Shown here piece after piece: positions 1-12,371 of a stretch of 64,000 nt of DNA. The notes below the pieces were generated by a model. The model made no database searches. It worked only from the letters and a program-made list of their open reading frames with translations, and was not told the DNA's origin. Position numbers and translations under genes: made by a program. The DNA is from Camarhynchus parvulus (taxonomy: Eukaryota > Chordata > Aves > Passeriformes > Thraupidae), in contig NC_044572.1 in assembly GCF_901933205.1 (NCBI RefSeq), positions 29,784,501-29,848,500 of the forward strand, read 5' to 3'. The stretch's first letter is position 1, and every line of letters starts with the position of its first letter.

Positions 1-1284
1 CACTTAATGCCGTGGTCATTTGCCCTGAGAGGCTCACTTAAGAGCCCTTCAGTCACCTTTCTGGAAGCTTTCAAACTGTTGAGTCTAAGAGTTGGCAAGA
101 GGTTTGAAACTGAAAAAAAATCCTGGCATCAGACACCTGGTAGCATCATTAATCACTGGTGGGGGAAAAAAAAAAGAGATCAGGGACACAGTGCCAAATC
201 CTTGTTTGGCTCCAACCATTTTTATATAATGGATGTGCATAATACCTTATCAAAGCACAGAACTCAGATTTCTTTCAATATGCAGACATAAAATGCTTCA
301 AGCACTAAGAAACAAATAGCAGCATGAGTTCTAAGTGCCAAATGATTTTTTTTTTTTGCTTCCTTCCATAGCAATTCTAAAACACATTGCAGGCAGTTGC
401 TGTTATGTGAGGAACAGGTGTGCTTGGGCCAGAAAAGCATGTCTGCCTCTAGGATCTCTCTTTAGTGATAATTGCCACGGCATTACAGTTTTCTTCTGCA
501 GTGACAGGAAATGAAATTCAAATTTTGCCTGTCTGCTTAGCCCACATAGATACTTAGCCAGAGATGGTAAGTACCATACTCTGCAATTATGCTAGCTGAG
601 AGTCTATTATCCCTTCAAATCCATGGTCTGCACAGAAGGGAAATCTGAAAGGACCATTTCAGTCGTTTAGGGTGTATGTTTCTCTGGCACACTCATAATC
701 TGACCAAAGCCATTATTTGGAAGTCAGTTGCATTCAATCATTTTGCCTGCTAATGAGGAGTTACTGAATCCTCCAAGCATTAATCCCATTTAGGAAAACA
801 CAAAGGCAATCTGTACCTTGTATCAAGCAATTATGATTGCATTGAGCTTGAGGAATTCAGTTATTTGTTGGAGGTTGTTTTTCCCACAACAGGCCCTGTA
901 AATAGAATTACCAAGCCTTTCAAATGTTAATTTGTTAGGAAAAATATAATGGCTAATAAAGACAATTAAGTTTGTATTGTAAATATTGGACTGCAGGACG
1001 AAAGCTGCCATAGCTGGTGAGGAAAGTGTGGCACAACTCTATGGAACTGCTCAGGCTGGAAATTGTCTTCTTAACTGGATAAAGAATATGTAGGTATTAA
1101 GATCAGCCACAAAAATATGTTTCATGGAAGATAAACATAATACAATGTCAAAGAAAATGTGGCCTGATATGAGCATTTTTTTCCTACAATGGCAGTTGAG
1201 CAGGGAATGCTGAAGATCTGAGCCTGCAAATTGAAAAACATGGACAGAACTTTGAGTCAGCATGCAGCTGGAAAAATACATCAT
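1..1284. other. Unique AT-rich intergenic or intronic DNA
   Basis: No gene, repeat or RNA gene is recognisable here. The sequence is AT-rich with scattered poly-A and poly-T runs of about ten bases (for example near 165 and 347). The open frames present (94, 62 and 77 codons) have no recognisable domain and no supporting splice or promoter context. Confidence 0.6.
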
Positions 1285-2312
1285 GCAATGGATAAGCAGC
1301 TAGCTCACAGGTAGGGTGCCAAGAGTCACAGTAAATGTGGTTAAATCAGACTGGTGACTGGTCACTAGTGAGGTTCCATAGGGCTCCATTTTAGGTCCAG
1401 AGCCCTTCAAAATCTTCATAAAGGACTTGGATGCCAGACTGGAAGGTAAGTTTGCCAAAGACACTAATTTGGAAGGAGCCAGTGACTCCCTCAAAGGCAG
1501 AGAGGCCCTGCAGAGAGACCCCAACAAATTAGAGGGCTGGGCAATCACCAGCTAGTGATTTAACAACAACTAGTTCTGGATTCTGCACCTAGCATGGGGC
1601 AACCCTGGATGTATGGACAGACTAGGGAATGAGAGGCAGGAGAGCAGTGCCAGGGAAAGGTTCATGTGGGTCCTGGTGAGTTGAACATGAGCCAGCAGTG
1701 CCCTGGCAGCAAGGAGGCACAAGGGCGTCCTGGGGGCATCAGGCAAGGGAGGGGATTGTCCCATTGCTCGGCAATGGGGTGGCCTCACCTCAAATGATGT
1801 CTCCAGGTTTGTTTGGGTGCCACAATATAAGCAAGATATAAAATTATTAGAAAGGAAGGCCAAGGAAGGCCAAGAGGAAGGAAAGATGGTGAAGGGCCTT
1901 GAGGGGTAGCCATCTGGGGAGCAGCTGAGGTCACTTGGTCTGCTTAGCCTGGAGAAGAGGAGACTGAGGGAAGACCTTATTACAGTGTACAGCTTCCTCC
2001 TGAGGGGAAGAGGAGGCGAAGACACCGATCCCTGGTGACCAGGGACAGGACCCAAGGGCACAGCCTGAAGTTGTGTCAGGGGAGGTTTAGGTTGGATATG
2101 GGAAAGGTTCTTCACCCAGGGGGTGTTTGGGCACTGGAACAGGCTCAAACAGTGCTCACAGCACCAGCCTGATGGAACTCAAGAGGTGTTTGCACAATGC
2201 TCTCAGGCACATGGTGTGACTCTTGGAGTTTCCTGTACAGGGCCAGGAATTGAACTTCAGTGATCCCTGTAGGTCCCTTCCAACTCGACATATTCTATAA
2301 TTTAATGATTTG
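1285..2312 (+). mobile_element. CR1 LINE fragment, copy 1 (5'-truncated, dead)
   Basis: This is the 3' part of a CR1 non-LTR retrotransposon: the C-terminal half of the ORF2 reverse transcriptase plus the 3' UTR. Read on the + strand, residues resembling the conserved VPQGSxLGP motif are visible, but the glutamine codon is now a TAG stop (1379-1381). The catalytic FADD box reads FAKD (1451-1462), so the first aspartate is lost. Further 3' the CR1 text for 'LFSLEKRRLR' is readable near 1945-1970. The 3' UTR ends with the typical CR1 phrase (a cautious match to 'ggtcccttccaactc', 2273-2287) and a degenerate ATTCTATGA tail at about 2290-2312. The 5' boundary is approximate, because similarity fades upstream of about 1290. 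The open frame on the opposite strand (1570-2148) is an antisense reading. A full CR1 is several kilobases, so most of the element is missing. It is fairly diverged, hence old. Confidence 0.9.
1379..1381 (+). other. In-frame TAG stop in the CR1 RT motif
   Basis: In the frame that reads the CR1 reverse transcriptase, the codon for the conserved glutamine of VPQGS is TAG. A single C to T change from CAG explains it. It is one of several lesions that show copy 1 is non-functional. Confidence 0.75.
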
Positions 2313-3588
2313 GTGATCAGTTATATAGCACTGCTGGAAAAAAACCCGTAACTCAGGTATAATAGCATTATATAAATAAAAGACTGGAGCTTGTAACCCT
2401 TTATGCTGTGCTCTTTGTGACTCGGCAAGAACCCAGTTATGCTTATTTGCACCCAAAATTGAAAAGAAAGGTGCACAATTTTTAGGTCTGAGTTCAGGGA
2501 TGTTAAAGTATTTTTAGGAGGAAAAAACGGACAGATCTTTTTCCTCCTTTAAAAAAAAAATACATGATTGTAGATTGTAATTTATTCCCTTTTAATATTT
2601 TTCATTCAGAAGACATATATTGTTTATAACATTGAAAAACAGAGGTAAAATGTAATACAGTGTGCATAAATCATGGAGTCTTTGATGTCTGTAAGTTTAT
2701 GCTCATATTGGTAACTTCTCTGGTCCCAACTATGTTGCTATAGAAGTTGTTTACAGAGTGCAAAATAGGACAGATTTCCAGTGTTCGCTGCTTCCGCTTC
2801 ATCCAGAATGACTGTGAGAAAAGTGCACAGCTGTTTCAGCACTTCCTCTTTCAATCTTGCTTGGAACAGGAGCTCAGCGGAGTGGGCAGAGGAGAAGTCA
2901 GCAAGAGAAGGGCTCTGTTACAGCTGGAGAGAGGCACTTGAGAGGAAAATAGCGCAATCTATGGTAAGAGTATCAGCTCAATGCCTGTCCTTCGGACAGC
3001 CAAGTCCAGTTCAAGTGAACCTCATTCCCTTCTGGCTGTCCTTACTCCCTGCTGCCTTACTCTCAGTGAGACCATTAGAGGACAGACAGATCAGGGAAGA
3101 GTAACTGGAAACTTGAAAAGCATGGAGCCTGCCCTGTTATCTCATGTGTCTTCACTATTGGTTTGTGTTAGCAGAAGAAACACCAGGCTCACTAGATTCC
3201 TAAAGCAAAAACCACAAGCATATGTTTTGAAAATTCAGCCAAATGTGAAAGGTGCTCTGCAAATTAACCAGATATAAATCACTTGTCCTTTTTTTGTTTG
3301 GTCTCCACAGAGATCTGAGATATTTTTGAAGTTCTCTAGCCTTTTCCAAGGCCAGATTTATGTCTAGACAAAGCAGAGCAGAAATACTGCGAATGTAGCA
3401 TGTACTTATTTCCAACGTGAATGACAAAAATCAGCTTCCTCCAGGTTGTGACAGACTTCAAAATTCTCTTCTTGACCATGAGCACAGGAAGAGGTGAAAA
3501 GGGCTACATATGTGTCATGAGGCCACTTTAATGACAAATAAAAAAATGAGAAAAAACTGTTGTTGAATCCAGATCCCCTTAGCAGGAA

Positions 3589-3640
3589 GATATGTGAGAT
3601 ATGTGAGATATGTGTCAGAGATGTGTGTCTGAGATGTGAC
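3589..3640. repeat. Degenerate 9-bp tandem repeat (GATATGTGA)n
   Basis: Three abutting 9-bp units are present: GATATGTGA at 3589-3597 and 3598-3606, and GATATGTGT at 3607-3615. Two looser GAGATGTG-containing units follow up to about 3640. It is a minor, probably slippage-derived minisatellite. Confidence 0.85.
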
Positions 3641-4334
3641 TCCCCTCTTACCAAGAGACTGCTGACTCCACATTTGAGCTCTTTATTTCCAATTACTGCT
3701 CCAGGGAGCTAACATGCACAACTCTCACTCCCTGCCTTTTTTTGTTCTAATTTGCTGCTCTCACAGATGCTTGCTTACGCAGCACACTCTGACTTCCAAG
3801 GACGTGAGCAAGGGTCCACTTTATCCAAACCCCCAATGGCAGAAGGGTACCAGCTCTAAATGTTACTGAGACTCCATGCTGGGGCTCACACTGCTGATCT
3901 CAGCAGTGCAGCAGAAGCAGACCTTTCTCAGGGTTGTTTGTGTTTTCACAGCTGTGCTTACCTGTACGGCTTCATGCTCATCTCTGTGGGAAAGACACCT
4001 GAGCTTAATGAATGTAAAAGTCCAGCATGAGGAAGCAAATTACTTGGATATTTCCATTTTTCCAAGAGCAGAACCAGCCTCAAAGGAATCACTCAGATTG
4101 AGTATGGATAGCACACTTTAATTCTGTAAAACTTGAATTCATTGCAATGAAGCATCCACCAATAATAATAATGCTTAATCTCCTTCCCTGTCTATATTCT
4201 AAGGCAGATCCCTGTGTTGCTTTTGTCCACATTTTACTCATTTTACTGTGTTCTTGGTGTTGCTGCTACTTGTTTACAGAATATTTTGATTAAAGACCAT
4301 ATATAAATGTTCTGGGATGGGAATACGAAATGCA

Positions 4335-4359
4335 TGTGTGTGTGTGTGTGTGTGTGTGT
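4335..4359. repeat. (TG)n microsatellite
   Basis: There are about twelve uninterrupted TG dinucleotides, followed by TAAATC. The length suggests it may be polymorphic between individuals. Confidence 0.95.
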
Positions 4360-5211
4360 AAATCTGCATCTCCTATTTTTTCTGACCTCTAGAGATGATA
4401 TAATACTGAGCTGGCAGTTAATATCTGTTCTGCCACTAAAATAATGCAAGGAAAAAATCTGAAAATACTGAACTTTCAGAATTGTTAAAAAAGCATACTT
4501 TTGTTTGCCAGTTTTTTTATAAACATGCATGTAAAACCCTTTATGTAGATAATCACAGTAACTAAATATCCACATTTTAAATTAAAATTTAATAGTTTTC
4601 AGGGCTGGCAGATCAACTTTAATTTGAAAATCAAGCAAGAGTGTAAGGAACTTATTCAGAAAGAACAATAAAAAAACAAATGTCAAGAAGATGTATGCTA
4701 TAAATACAAGATGGACAGCACAGTTAAGAGATTATAACAGAAAAAGGTTATATCAAAACAAACTGTTTGAGGCAGTGATTGGATGGTTTGAATTTTATGA
4801 AACTAGAGCAAGTAAAATGAGAGATAAGGTCTTTCAAATTCTGCATGACCTCAGATGTGAGTGCAGGAGTATTTCTGTTGTGGCACTAGAAACACAGGAG
4901 ATGTGGTCTCAGATGATGGAATTGATAATTAAATTTGTGCCAGGAAGCTATACCTTTTAATGGCTTTACAGTTCCTCTCACATTATTAAAAAATAAAAAT
5001 TTAAAAAATCATGCTTATTATGGAAGTGATGGAGCATGACCAGTAACAGAGCCAGGCTGTGGTACTCGCCCTGTCAAGAGACAGTTTGTAGGCTGAAGAA
5101 AGTTACTTGAGAAGAAATAACACTGGGAGCCATCTTTGTCCCCATGTGATGGTGAGAGGCAGCAGCTGTCAGCACTCCCTGAGTGGGAGCAGGGATGTTC
5201 CCTCCCTAGCA

Positions 5212-5253
5212 CAGTGATTCACAAGACCTGCTCAGTGATTCACAAGACCTGCT
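5212..5253. repeat. Perfect 21-bp tandem duplication
   Basis: The 21-bp unit beginning CAGTGATTCACAAGACC occurs twice back to back (5212-5232 and 5233-5253) with no mismatch, and a further partial CAG follows. The identity of the copies suggests a recent slippage event. Confidence 0.95.
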
Positions 5254-8200
5254 CAGCCAGCGCTGCAGGAGGGTCTGCGGGCATGGTCTGCAGTGAGAAA
5301 CCATGCAGAAAAGAATGAGCTGTGAACCTTTTCTTTGTGCCTGCCTGCCTCTCACTCTGGGCTGGAGGGGGAAGGACTTTTCCGGTTGTGATCCATAGCT
5401 GGAGCTTTTCTGTCAAAACTTTGGGCCCTATGTCATGGCTTTTGAGGGAATTATCTGGCCTTGCCTTTTTCTTTCTGTGTGTTGGATGATGGGCTGAGTA
5501 TAGGCAATATGATTCTGCAGTACAGTAATGCTTAGGGTTCCTGATGAAACGGAAATCCTGGGATTCAGTAATTTTTCAGTTGAGGAATTTCAACACTTAT
5601 ACATGCCAGAAAAGCCTTACTTTAGAAGAATGATATTCTCTGTTCCCACTGCTGAAACTGGGCTTTAAGCTAAAAGGAGAGTCACAGCAGTTTTTCTCCA
5701 GCTAGAAGTATTTTTTAGAAGGTGATGGCTTTCCTGACATTTTTTGAGCATCTACATCAGCTTCATGGGCAGTGCACTTGCTAAACCCAGAATAATCCCT
5801 TGCCACAGCTGTTTGTGTGTTCAGAGGAACATTTGGATCTCAGAGCTGGGTGCCAGGGCAGACTCAGGCCACTGATTCTCTTAAACCAAGGTGCTCTGGA
5901 GGATGCACGACAGCAAATCTTTTAGGCAGATGGGAAAACTTAAATTGAAAAAAACAAAAACAAAACCAAAAAAACCTCAACAGCAAATGCTTAACTAAAA
6001 CACATCAAAATGATGGGAATTGCTTCAACACAGGAATGTTTTCCTAGATGAGGGCCTCCAAAAATTTACAGTCAAGTTCTTAAAACTTCAGGCAAAGTTT
6101 CCCCTAAGAGTCAGTAATCAGCAATCACTACACACAGTCTATTTTTCTAATAAATTCTTTATTAGCATTCATATGAAAAAAGCAAATTGTTGGGCTGTGC
6201 ACAATGTTATTTTTAAGAGGGTGAAATGGGGAAACAATGTTGTACGATACAAAGGGTAATGCAAATGGATTCTGAGGCAATTCCTGGAATTTCTGGCTTA
6301 TGAAGCATTTACAAACACTGAGTTACAAATAACTACTAGCATGGATACTGAAAATCACTATTTTTTTACTGGTGATTCTAACAAAGAGAGGAACTACTGT
6401 AGAGGAGTTATTTCTTGTCTGACATAGTCTCAGTAAATCAGAATATGATGACAGCCCCTAAAGGGGAAGTGGTCATTTCTTACAAATTGCCAGATCTTTA
6501 GGTTCCTTTTTACAGTCAGCTCCTTCTAGCAATCTTACAATCTCAGAATAGAAGCGTGACCTCCTTTTTTCTTTTTTCCTTTTTTTCTTCTCCTCTCCAT
6601 AATGAATAGACCACAAATGCTTAATGTTCTTGTTTTACTTTCAGTGCTGATACTGGAGAAAAAAAATAAGCACATATAATCAGCTTTTTCTAAGGCACGT
6701 ATAACAGCACTGAGAATATTTGTGGAACAGTCATTATTTGGCTCCAAGTGCCAAAAGAATATTTATTCAGCCTTTGTGCATAATATAATCTAAAGAGGGG
6801 CCAGTGGCATTTCAAAAGGTAAGACTGCTTCCTCTCCCAAATTTCTGCTTTTAATTAACTGAAACTCAGTGTGAAAGTTTCTTTCATTTCCTTTCCCCCC
6901 ATTTTCCTGTCAGTCTGAGAACCTTAAATGCTGTACCAGCTTTGAAGAAGCTGTTTGTCATCAGGCTTTGTGGAGTGCTGCCATTGTGTCTAGTAGCATT
7001 GGCATATTTATCACACTTGGCAAATTGCTTCTGTCATCACTGAATGCTGTTCACCTTCATTTTGATTTGTTCTTTCCACTTAGCTCTAAATAAACAAGCC
7101 AGCAATTTTATGATGTCTGCTTTTCTTGTTAAGACACAAATGTCCCAACTTGCACATCAGTAGAAATCCCTGGGACACCCTTTCTAAACATACCTCTGTT
7201 TATCACATTTCCAAGAAGGAATTTTTCCAAAATTTCTGTCAGAAAGTTTTGTCTAGTTGGCTTTACTGATCCAAAACATTTACTGAAACAGAAAGGCAGA
7301 AGGTCCCTTTAATTTCGTGTCATTTATGTCTGGGTTTGCTTGTGGTTTTCAGTGTAATCACTAATTGAGAAGGTAGGATTTACAGTCCCAAGAGTAATGG
7401 AAATAACATTTACTACACGTGGGCTAAATGGTTACCACTCTCAGCTGTGCTACCTGAGTTCCTCTACTGCCTTTCCATTAATTTTTCATCAGGTGCTGCT
7501 TACAGGTGAGACACCAGTTCTTTTCACACCATGCAGGACAGGAGCCACCTTACACTGCTTAGTGAAGTTACAGCTGCTAAATATTTCCTTGCAATTTATT
7601 TCTCTTGGGACAGATGAGGAAAAAGATCTTCCACAATTCACAGAGGAAAAAACAATGAGGTGCAGGTACTCAGGTGTTTCTGTGTAACAGATTTATCCAG
7701 TGGCTCAGTTGAATGCTGCTCCCAGGGGAATAGGCTGTGTCTCTCAGAGACCTACTGGCATGGCTAAGTTGTTTCACCTTAGATTTGGTCTTGGTTTGGG
7801 CTTCTGATTCTTACTGTCCACCCTCTAACTCTGAATGCAACTTTCAGGTGCTGATTGCTCGCAAAAAGGTTTGTTTGGTAGTAGTGGACAGTCACACAGT
7901 CTACACAAAAAAAAAAGGCACTGGAAACAAATATATTAGGAAGTTCTGGCAGGAAAAAGAATCAATTTTAACAGTAGTTTTTAGAATGTGAACTAGATCT
8001 TCTCTGAAGCTCACTAAAATTTGATTGAACTCTTCCTTACCTATGCCGTCGCTTCCTTACTATGCTGTCATATCCTTGTCTGCGCCAATATATTTTCTAG
8101 TGTTGATCAGAAACAGAAGTAAAATACTAAACACTGAAATAAGTATAACACTGAAGCATTCTTCCCATCTTATTGCAAAAGAAAAAAAAAAGGAAGTACA

Positions 8201-8504
8201 AGAAAGTAAATTTGAAAGACAACTGTTGCAAATTTTCCAACACAATTTTGCAGACCCAGGAGATTAAAATACAGAACTTACTGATGAAGAGCTAATATTT
8301 GGATGCTTGTGAAAATACCCAATCCTAGACAGTGTATATTAAAGTTACAAGTTTTGGAAGTTCAGCTTAATTTTTGTAACTAATTATTAGAAGGGAAACA
8401 CACAGTGGAGTGTTTCCTAAGGTAAGATGTGAGGAAAACAGGATAGAAGGGAAATCTTAGCCCAGCTAAAAGAGGAAAAGGAAGGATAATTAAGGCTAAG
8501 ATTA

Positions 8505-8645
8505 AAGAGATTAGCTCAGTTGGTTAGAGCATGGTGCCAATAATGCCAAGGTCATGGATTTGATCCCTGTGGGTCTATTCACTTAAGAGCTGGACCTGAT
8601 GCTCCTTTTCAGAGCCATCAAACCCAGAATATTCTGTAATTCAAT
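8505..8645 (+). mobile_element. tRNA-Ile-derived SINE with a CR1-like 3' tail
   Basis: The 5' part (about 8505-8577) is a degraded tRNA-Ile(AAU) copy. The pol III A box reads TAGCTCAGTTGG (8512-8523). The anticodon AAT is intact at 8539-8541, although position 33 is C instead of U. The B box is GGATTTGATCC (8556-8566). The acceptor-stem side no longer pairs. From about 8586 the sequence changes to one resembling the 3' end of CR1 (GAGCTGGACCTGATGCTCC, then an ATTCTGTAATTCAATG tail). A tRNA-Ile head with a CR1-type tail is the architecture described for passerine SINEs (TguSINE1), which are thought to be mobilised by CR1 reverse transcriptase. No clear target-site duplication was found, so the copy is probably old. 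It is not a functional tRNA gene. Confidence 0.85.
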
Positions 8646-10678
8646 GAAAATGAAGATCCAGCATGGAAAGAAAAAAGGTGCACATAAAAGATGCATTGTT
8701 CATGTGAATGTGTGGGATTGGCTAGTGTGAGTAGTGAGCACTAAACCATGGCTGTGTGCAGTCAGTTCTGTCACTGTCGAGCTGATAAAACAATGCTTGC
8801 TGGCCTCCACCCTCACCAGATAATTTATTTTCTGCCAGTGTATATGATACCATTTAAAAATGAATTGTGGGTATTGTAGATACAGACCTCAGCAGGATAG
8901 TGTCAGCCCTGAGAGCTGGAAAAAACCACAGCTGATGGTAGGGATCTCGTTTGGAGGAAAGTCAGACTGGTCCCAGCTTTGCTGTGTTTCATCCTTCCTG
9001 GCATTAAATGAAGGATGAGCTCTGAAACTCATGGAGTTAACTAGTGTTTTGTACCTTCTGGAGAGAATTTAAAGGCAAAGTTATCAGTATGCTGCACCTG
9101 GATGCTGGGTGAATGAACACTTTTGGTGATCATGGTGAGAAGAGCTTTATCAGTGGAGAACTTGAGTTGCTGAATATTTGTTTATGCAGTCAGTACTAGA
9201 CAGTAGATGAAAAAGAGCTTGTTTGGTTTGTCTGCTTTATGTAGGCTTCTTCAACACCAATAAGAAATCCCTAGAGCCTGGCTTGAAGCATATTGTTAAT
9301 GGCACACATATAGAGATGAGTACTCTTGGCCTTCATGATCTATTTCCTTTACTAAGTCTTCTAATCAACCAGCTGTGTAGGCAAGAAGGAAAGAGATCAC
9401 ATTTCATTAGCACTGACTTCGACAGGTCTGGCTCTGGAGCTAGAGGTAAACCAGTGTATGTCCCCAGCCAAAAAGAGCTGGGAATGAGGTACAGTGTGTC
9501 TGTCTTTCACCTCATCTGGGACATAAAATGATGAGGAACAGATTTAGCCAAAATCACCTCCTTATCCCATTCTTATGTGAACACAGTTGTGGATCTGTGC
9601 ATTTCAGCTACTCCATTAAAGGTGTGGTTTTGATGATAGCCAGCATTGCTTGGCAAATAAGAAGCAGCATATTGTTACTGGCTCTGCACATAGGCTGTTA
9701 TACTTTCCATTCACAAGGAGCAGCACAGATGTTTTCAGCTTAGTCCCTGGACTTCCCTTAATGCCATGGGAGAAATAAAATATTTGATTGCTAGCAAGTG
9801 TTTATTCCAAGGTTTGAACACCTTACAAATTTGGTGATGAATTTCTTATATAAAAAAGTGAAATGCATAGAGCCAGAATCTAGCTGTGTAATCATTTTCC
9901 ATGAAAAACTGGGCAATTTGTTCCTGTAATTTAAAAAGCAGGAAATAAAAGAGTATTTTTACAAAGGAGAAAGCAATTTTTTCTTGGTTCTTTAGCTTGA
10001 TGAATTAAACAAATAGCTGATACATATTGTATCTTCAAGTTAATAAGTAATTTAAGCTTCTTGTGCATCTCCTGCAAAATATGATTTTCATTTGTATAAT
10101 TTTATTGATTCAGAAGTCAAGAGATAAGTGATATTAATTTTACTGATTGTAAAGTATTATTCAAGCCATATTAATACTTGCTGAATCACTCCCATCCCAG
10201 TTTGGTACACAAACCTACTTCCACCTTGAGCAGAGTGGTGGGGGGCAGTATGAGAGTGTGTACATGGAGAAAGAAAATATTCTGATATAATGGACACTTA
10301 ACTAGGTAAGAAAGAAAAGGAGGTTTAGAATGTGTTCTATGATATTCAGTGATCTGCATTTTTAGTAATTTTCTGATATTTTGGGTGAAATATTGGGCAT
10401 TATTTTTTACGATGCTCTAGTACTCTTACAAGATTAGAGGGGTTAGCTCTGGAGTCCTGGGCAGATGCCAGTTGGCACAGCAGGTACTGACACTGCTGTT
10501 AAATGGGTGTATTATTTCTTCTTATACCCTCCTCTGCACTTCTCTTCTATGAAATGATGTTCCACAGGTATCACTGCTAACTGATATTATCCCTCTGACA
10601 TGCAATTTATAAATCAATTTGTAAAAAGTGGTGAGTGCCTTGATCTGTGGATTAGAGATGATCTATAAATAATCACCA

Positions 10679-10713
10679 CCTTTTTTTCTCTTTCTTTCCT
10701 TTTTTTTTTTTTT
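10679..10713. repeat. Polypyrimidine tract ending in poly-T
   Basis: There are 35 consecutive pyrimidines, ending in a run of about 14 T, followed by ATTTCACAG. It resembles a strong 3' splice site, but all three frames downstream close within about twelve codons, so it does not define a coding exon. Confidence 0.85.
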
Positions 10714-12334
10714 ATTTCACAGACAGAATTGTCACAGTACTAAATGAATTACTGTTATAGCTTATTATTTTGGAGTGCCATGTCTGAGCATGTAAATCCT
10801 CTGGGTCTGCTGGATGAGCTTTCTCTATGGACAGTGAAAAGATGTGTGGCACAGCAGTTCCAGCAGCTTTAGCAGTGGCAAAGCACTGGAGGTGAGTTAC
10901 AGGGACTGGTCAGCATTTATTGAGGCAAATACCAACTCTTCCACTGACTTTGCAGTAGTTATACTTGGCTGTGCTTCCCAATATCTTCTTATATCTGGCT
11001 ATGATTTTACCAGGAAAATTACTGTGAAGCTGAAAAAGAATTATTTCAAGATATCGGTTCATTTAGGGTATCTAGTGAAATCTCTTCTATGGGCAGGTCA
11101 TGTTTAACTCTCCATAAACTGGAGATAACTTATTTAGAAAGTAATAAAGAAAAAAAAAATTGTTTCTAATTGGCCTGTGGCAGAAAAATGTTATTTTTAT
11201 GTGCATATTCCTAACATACAGGCATATAAAATAGCAAGCTTTTCCTTTTGCCTCTTTAATTTGCAGTAGCCCAATGATTCTCCAGCATAACATACAGGGT
11301 TAAATCTAGGACTCAAAATGTTACTGAAAAAACCCAAACACAAAACCCAAAAAGGTTTTCATTTGAGTATGTGAGTCCAATAAAATGCAGTAGTTACACA
11401 TGCCATGAGATTATACTCTTTTTTCTTAGTAATTTTCTTCTTATTTGGTAATTTTACTCTTCAGCAATTACAGCTAAAATATGCCTTTAGGTATACTGTG
11501 GAGAAATTATTTGTATTGGTCAAGAGAGATATTTTTTCCTTTTTTATTTGCAGTGTGCTGAATGGCAGGGCCTGTGGTTATACTGACCTAATGCTTAGCA
11601 ACTTTTTATTACCTCCTTTTAAGCAACCATGTTGGTGTGGAGCTGCCTGGACCGCCTGTTCTGAAAACTGTCATCAACTTGGACTCTCAAAATAACAGAC
11701 TCTTTTTTAAAATGTAGACCATAATTGTATTTTTTAGGGTATTTGTACTGACTGTGTCCTTTTTGAACCTTAAGGGCCACTCCATTAGATTATACATTTT
11801 TAGTGAGATAAACATTGCTGGTGAGGCACATAAATAAAATGTGGGGAATGATCAGATGGGGGTCTAATCTCTCAGGTTGTGCAGATTTATTATATGAAAG
11901 GATCTCTGTCTCTAAGAGATTAATGTTGACATTCCCAGGAAATATGTGTGTTAAGAAGGAATTGAGTGAAGACTGTTAGTCTTTCAGAGGAAAGCACTGA
12001 CAGAAGATCTAAAAGAAAACATGGTAAAAGAGAATATTAGAGACAAAAGTGAAAGAAAATTTTGGAAAGATACTGAGAAGAGTATGCTTAAGCATATTGC
12101 TGGATACAGGAATTAGAAAATGTAAAAATGTGAGGCATGGATAGGGTTTCATTGCTCTGAATAGGGAACAGAAAATTGAATAGTGGTACCATGAGCGGGA
12201 ACAAATCTCTATTGCTCCACAATCTGAGTCAGAAATACTGTGTGCAATCACAGATACAGATTGTTTAATATGACAAAAAACATTCAATGGACAACACTGC
12301 TGGATTTCCTTCTTGTAAAATTATCTTTATACAA

Positions 12335-12371
12335 ATGCATATATGTGCATATATATATGTATATAAATATT
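12335..12371. repeat. TA/TG-rich low-complexity patch
   Basis: Alternating TATA and TGCATA steps run from about 12335 to 12371. It is an imperfect microsatellite. Confidence 0.8.

Larger units (their letters stand above)
2313..8504. other. Unique AT-rich DNA with small tandem repeats
   Basis: No gene is supported. Apart from the short tandem repeats and the (TG)n listed separately, the stretch is plain AT-rich sequence. Overlapping open frames of 64-107 codons at 2747-3277 lie in a slightly GC-richer patch, but they have no domain similarity I recognise. An 89-codon frame at 4691-4960 is discussed in the findings. Confidence 0.55.

Noticed and set aside
1570..2148. 192-codon minus-strand frame
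   Set aside because: It is the antisense reading of CR1 copy 1, whose sense strand carries recognisable reverse-transcriptase text.
8505..8577. Functional tRNA-Ile gene
   Set aside because: The acceptor stem no longer pairs, U33 is C, and the sequence runs into a CR1-like tail, so it is a SINE head.
10679..10722. Splice acceptor (long polypyrimidine tract followed by CACAG)
   Set aside because: All three frames downstream meet a stop within about twelve codons and no matching donor was seen, so no coding exon can be defined.
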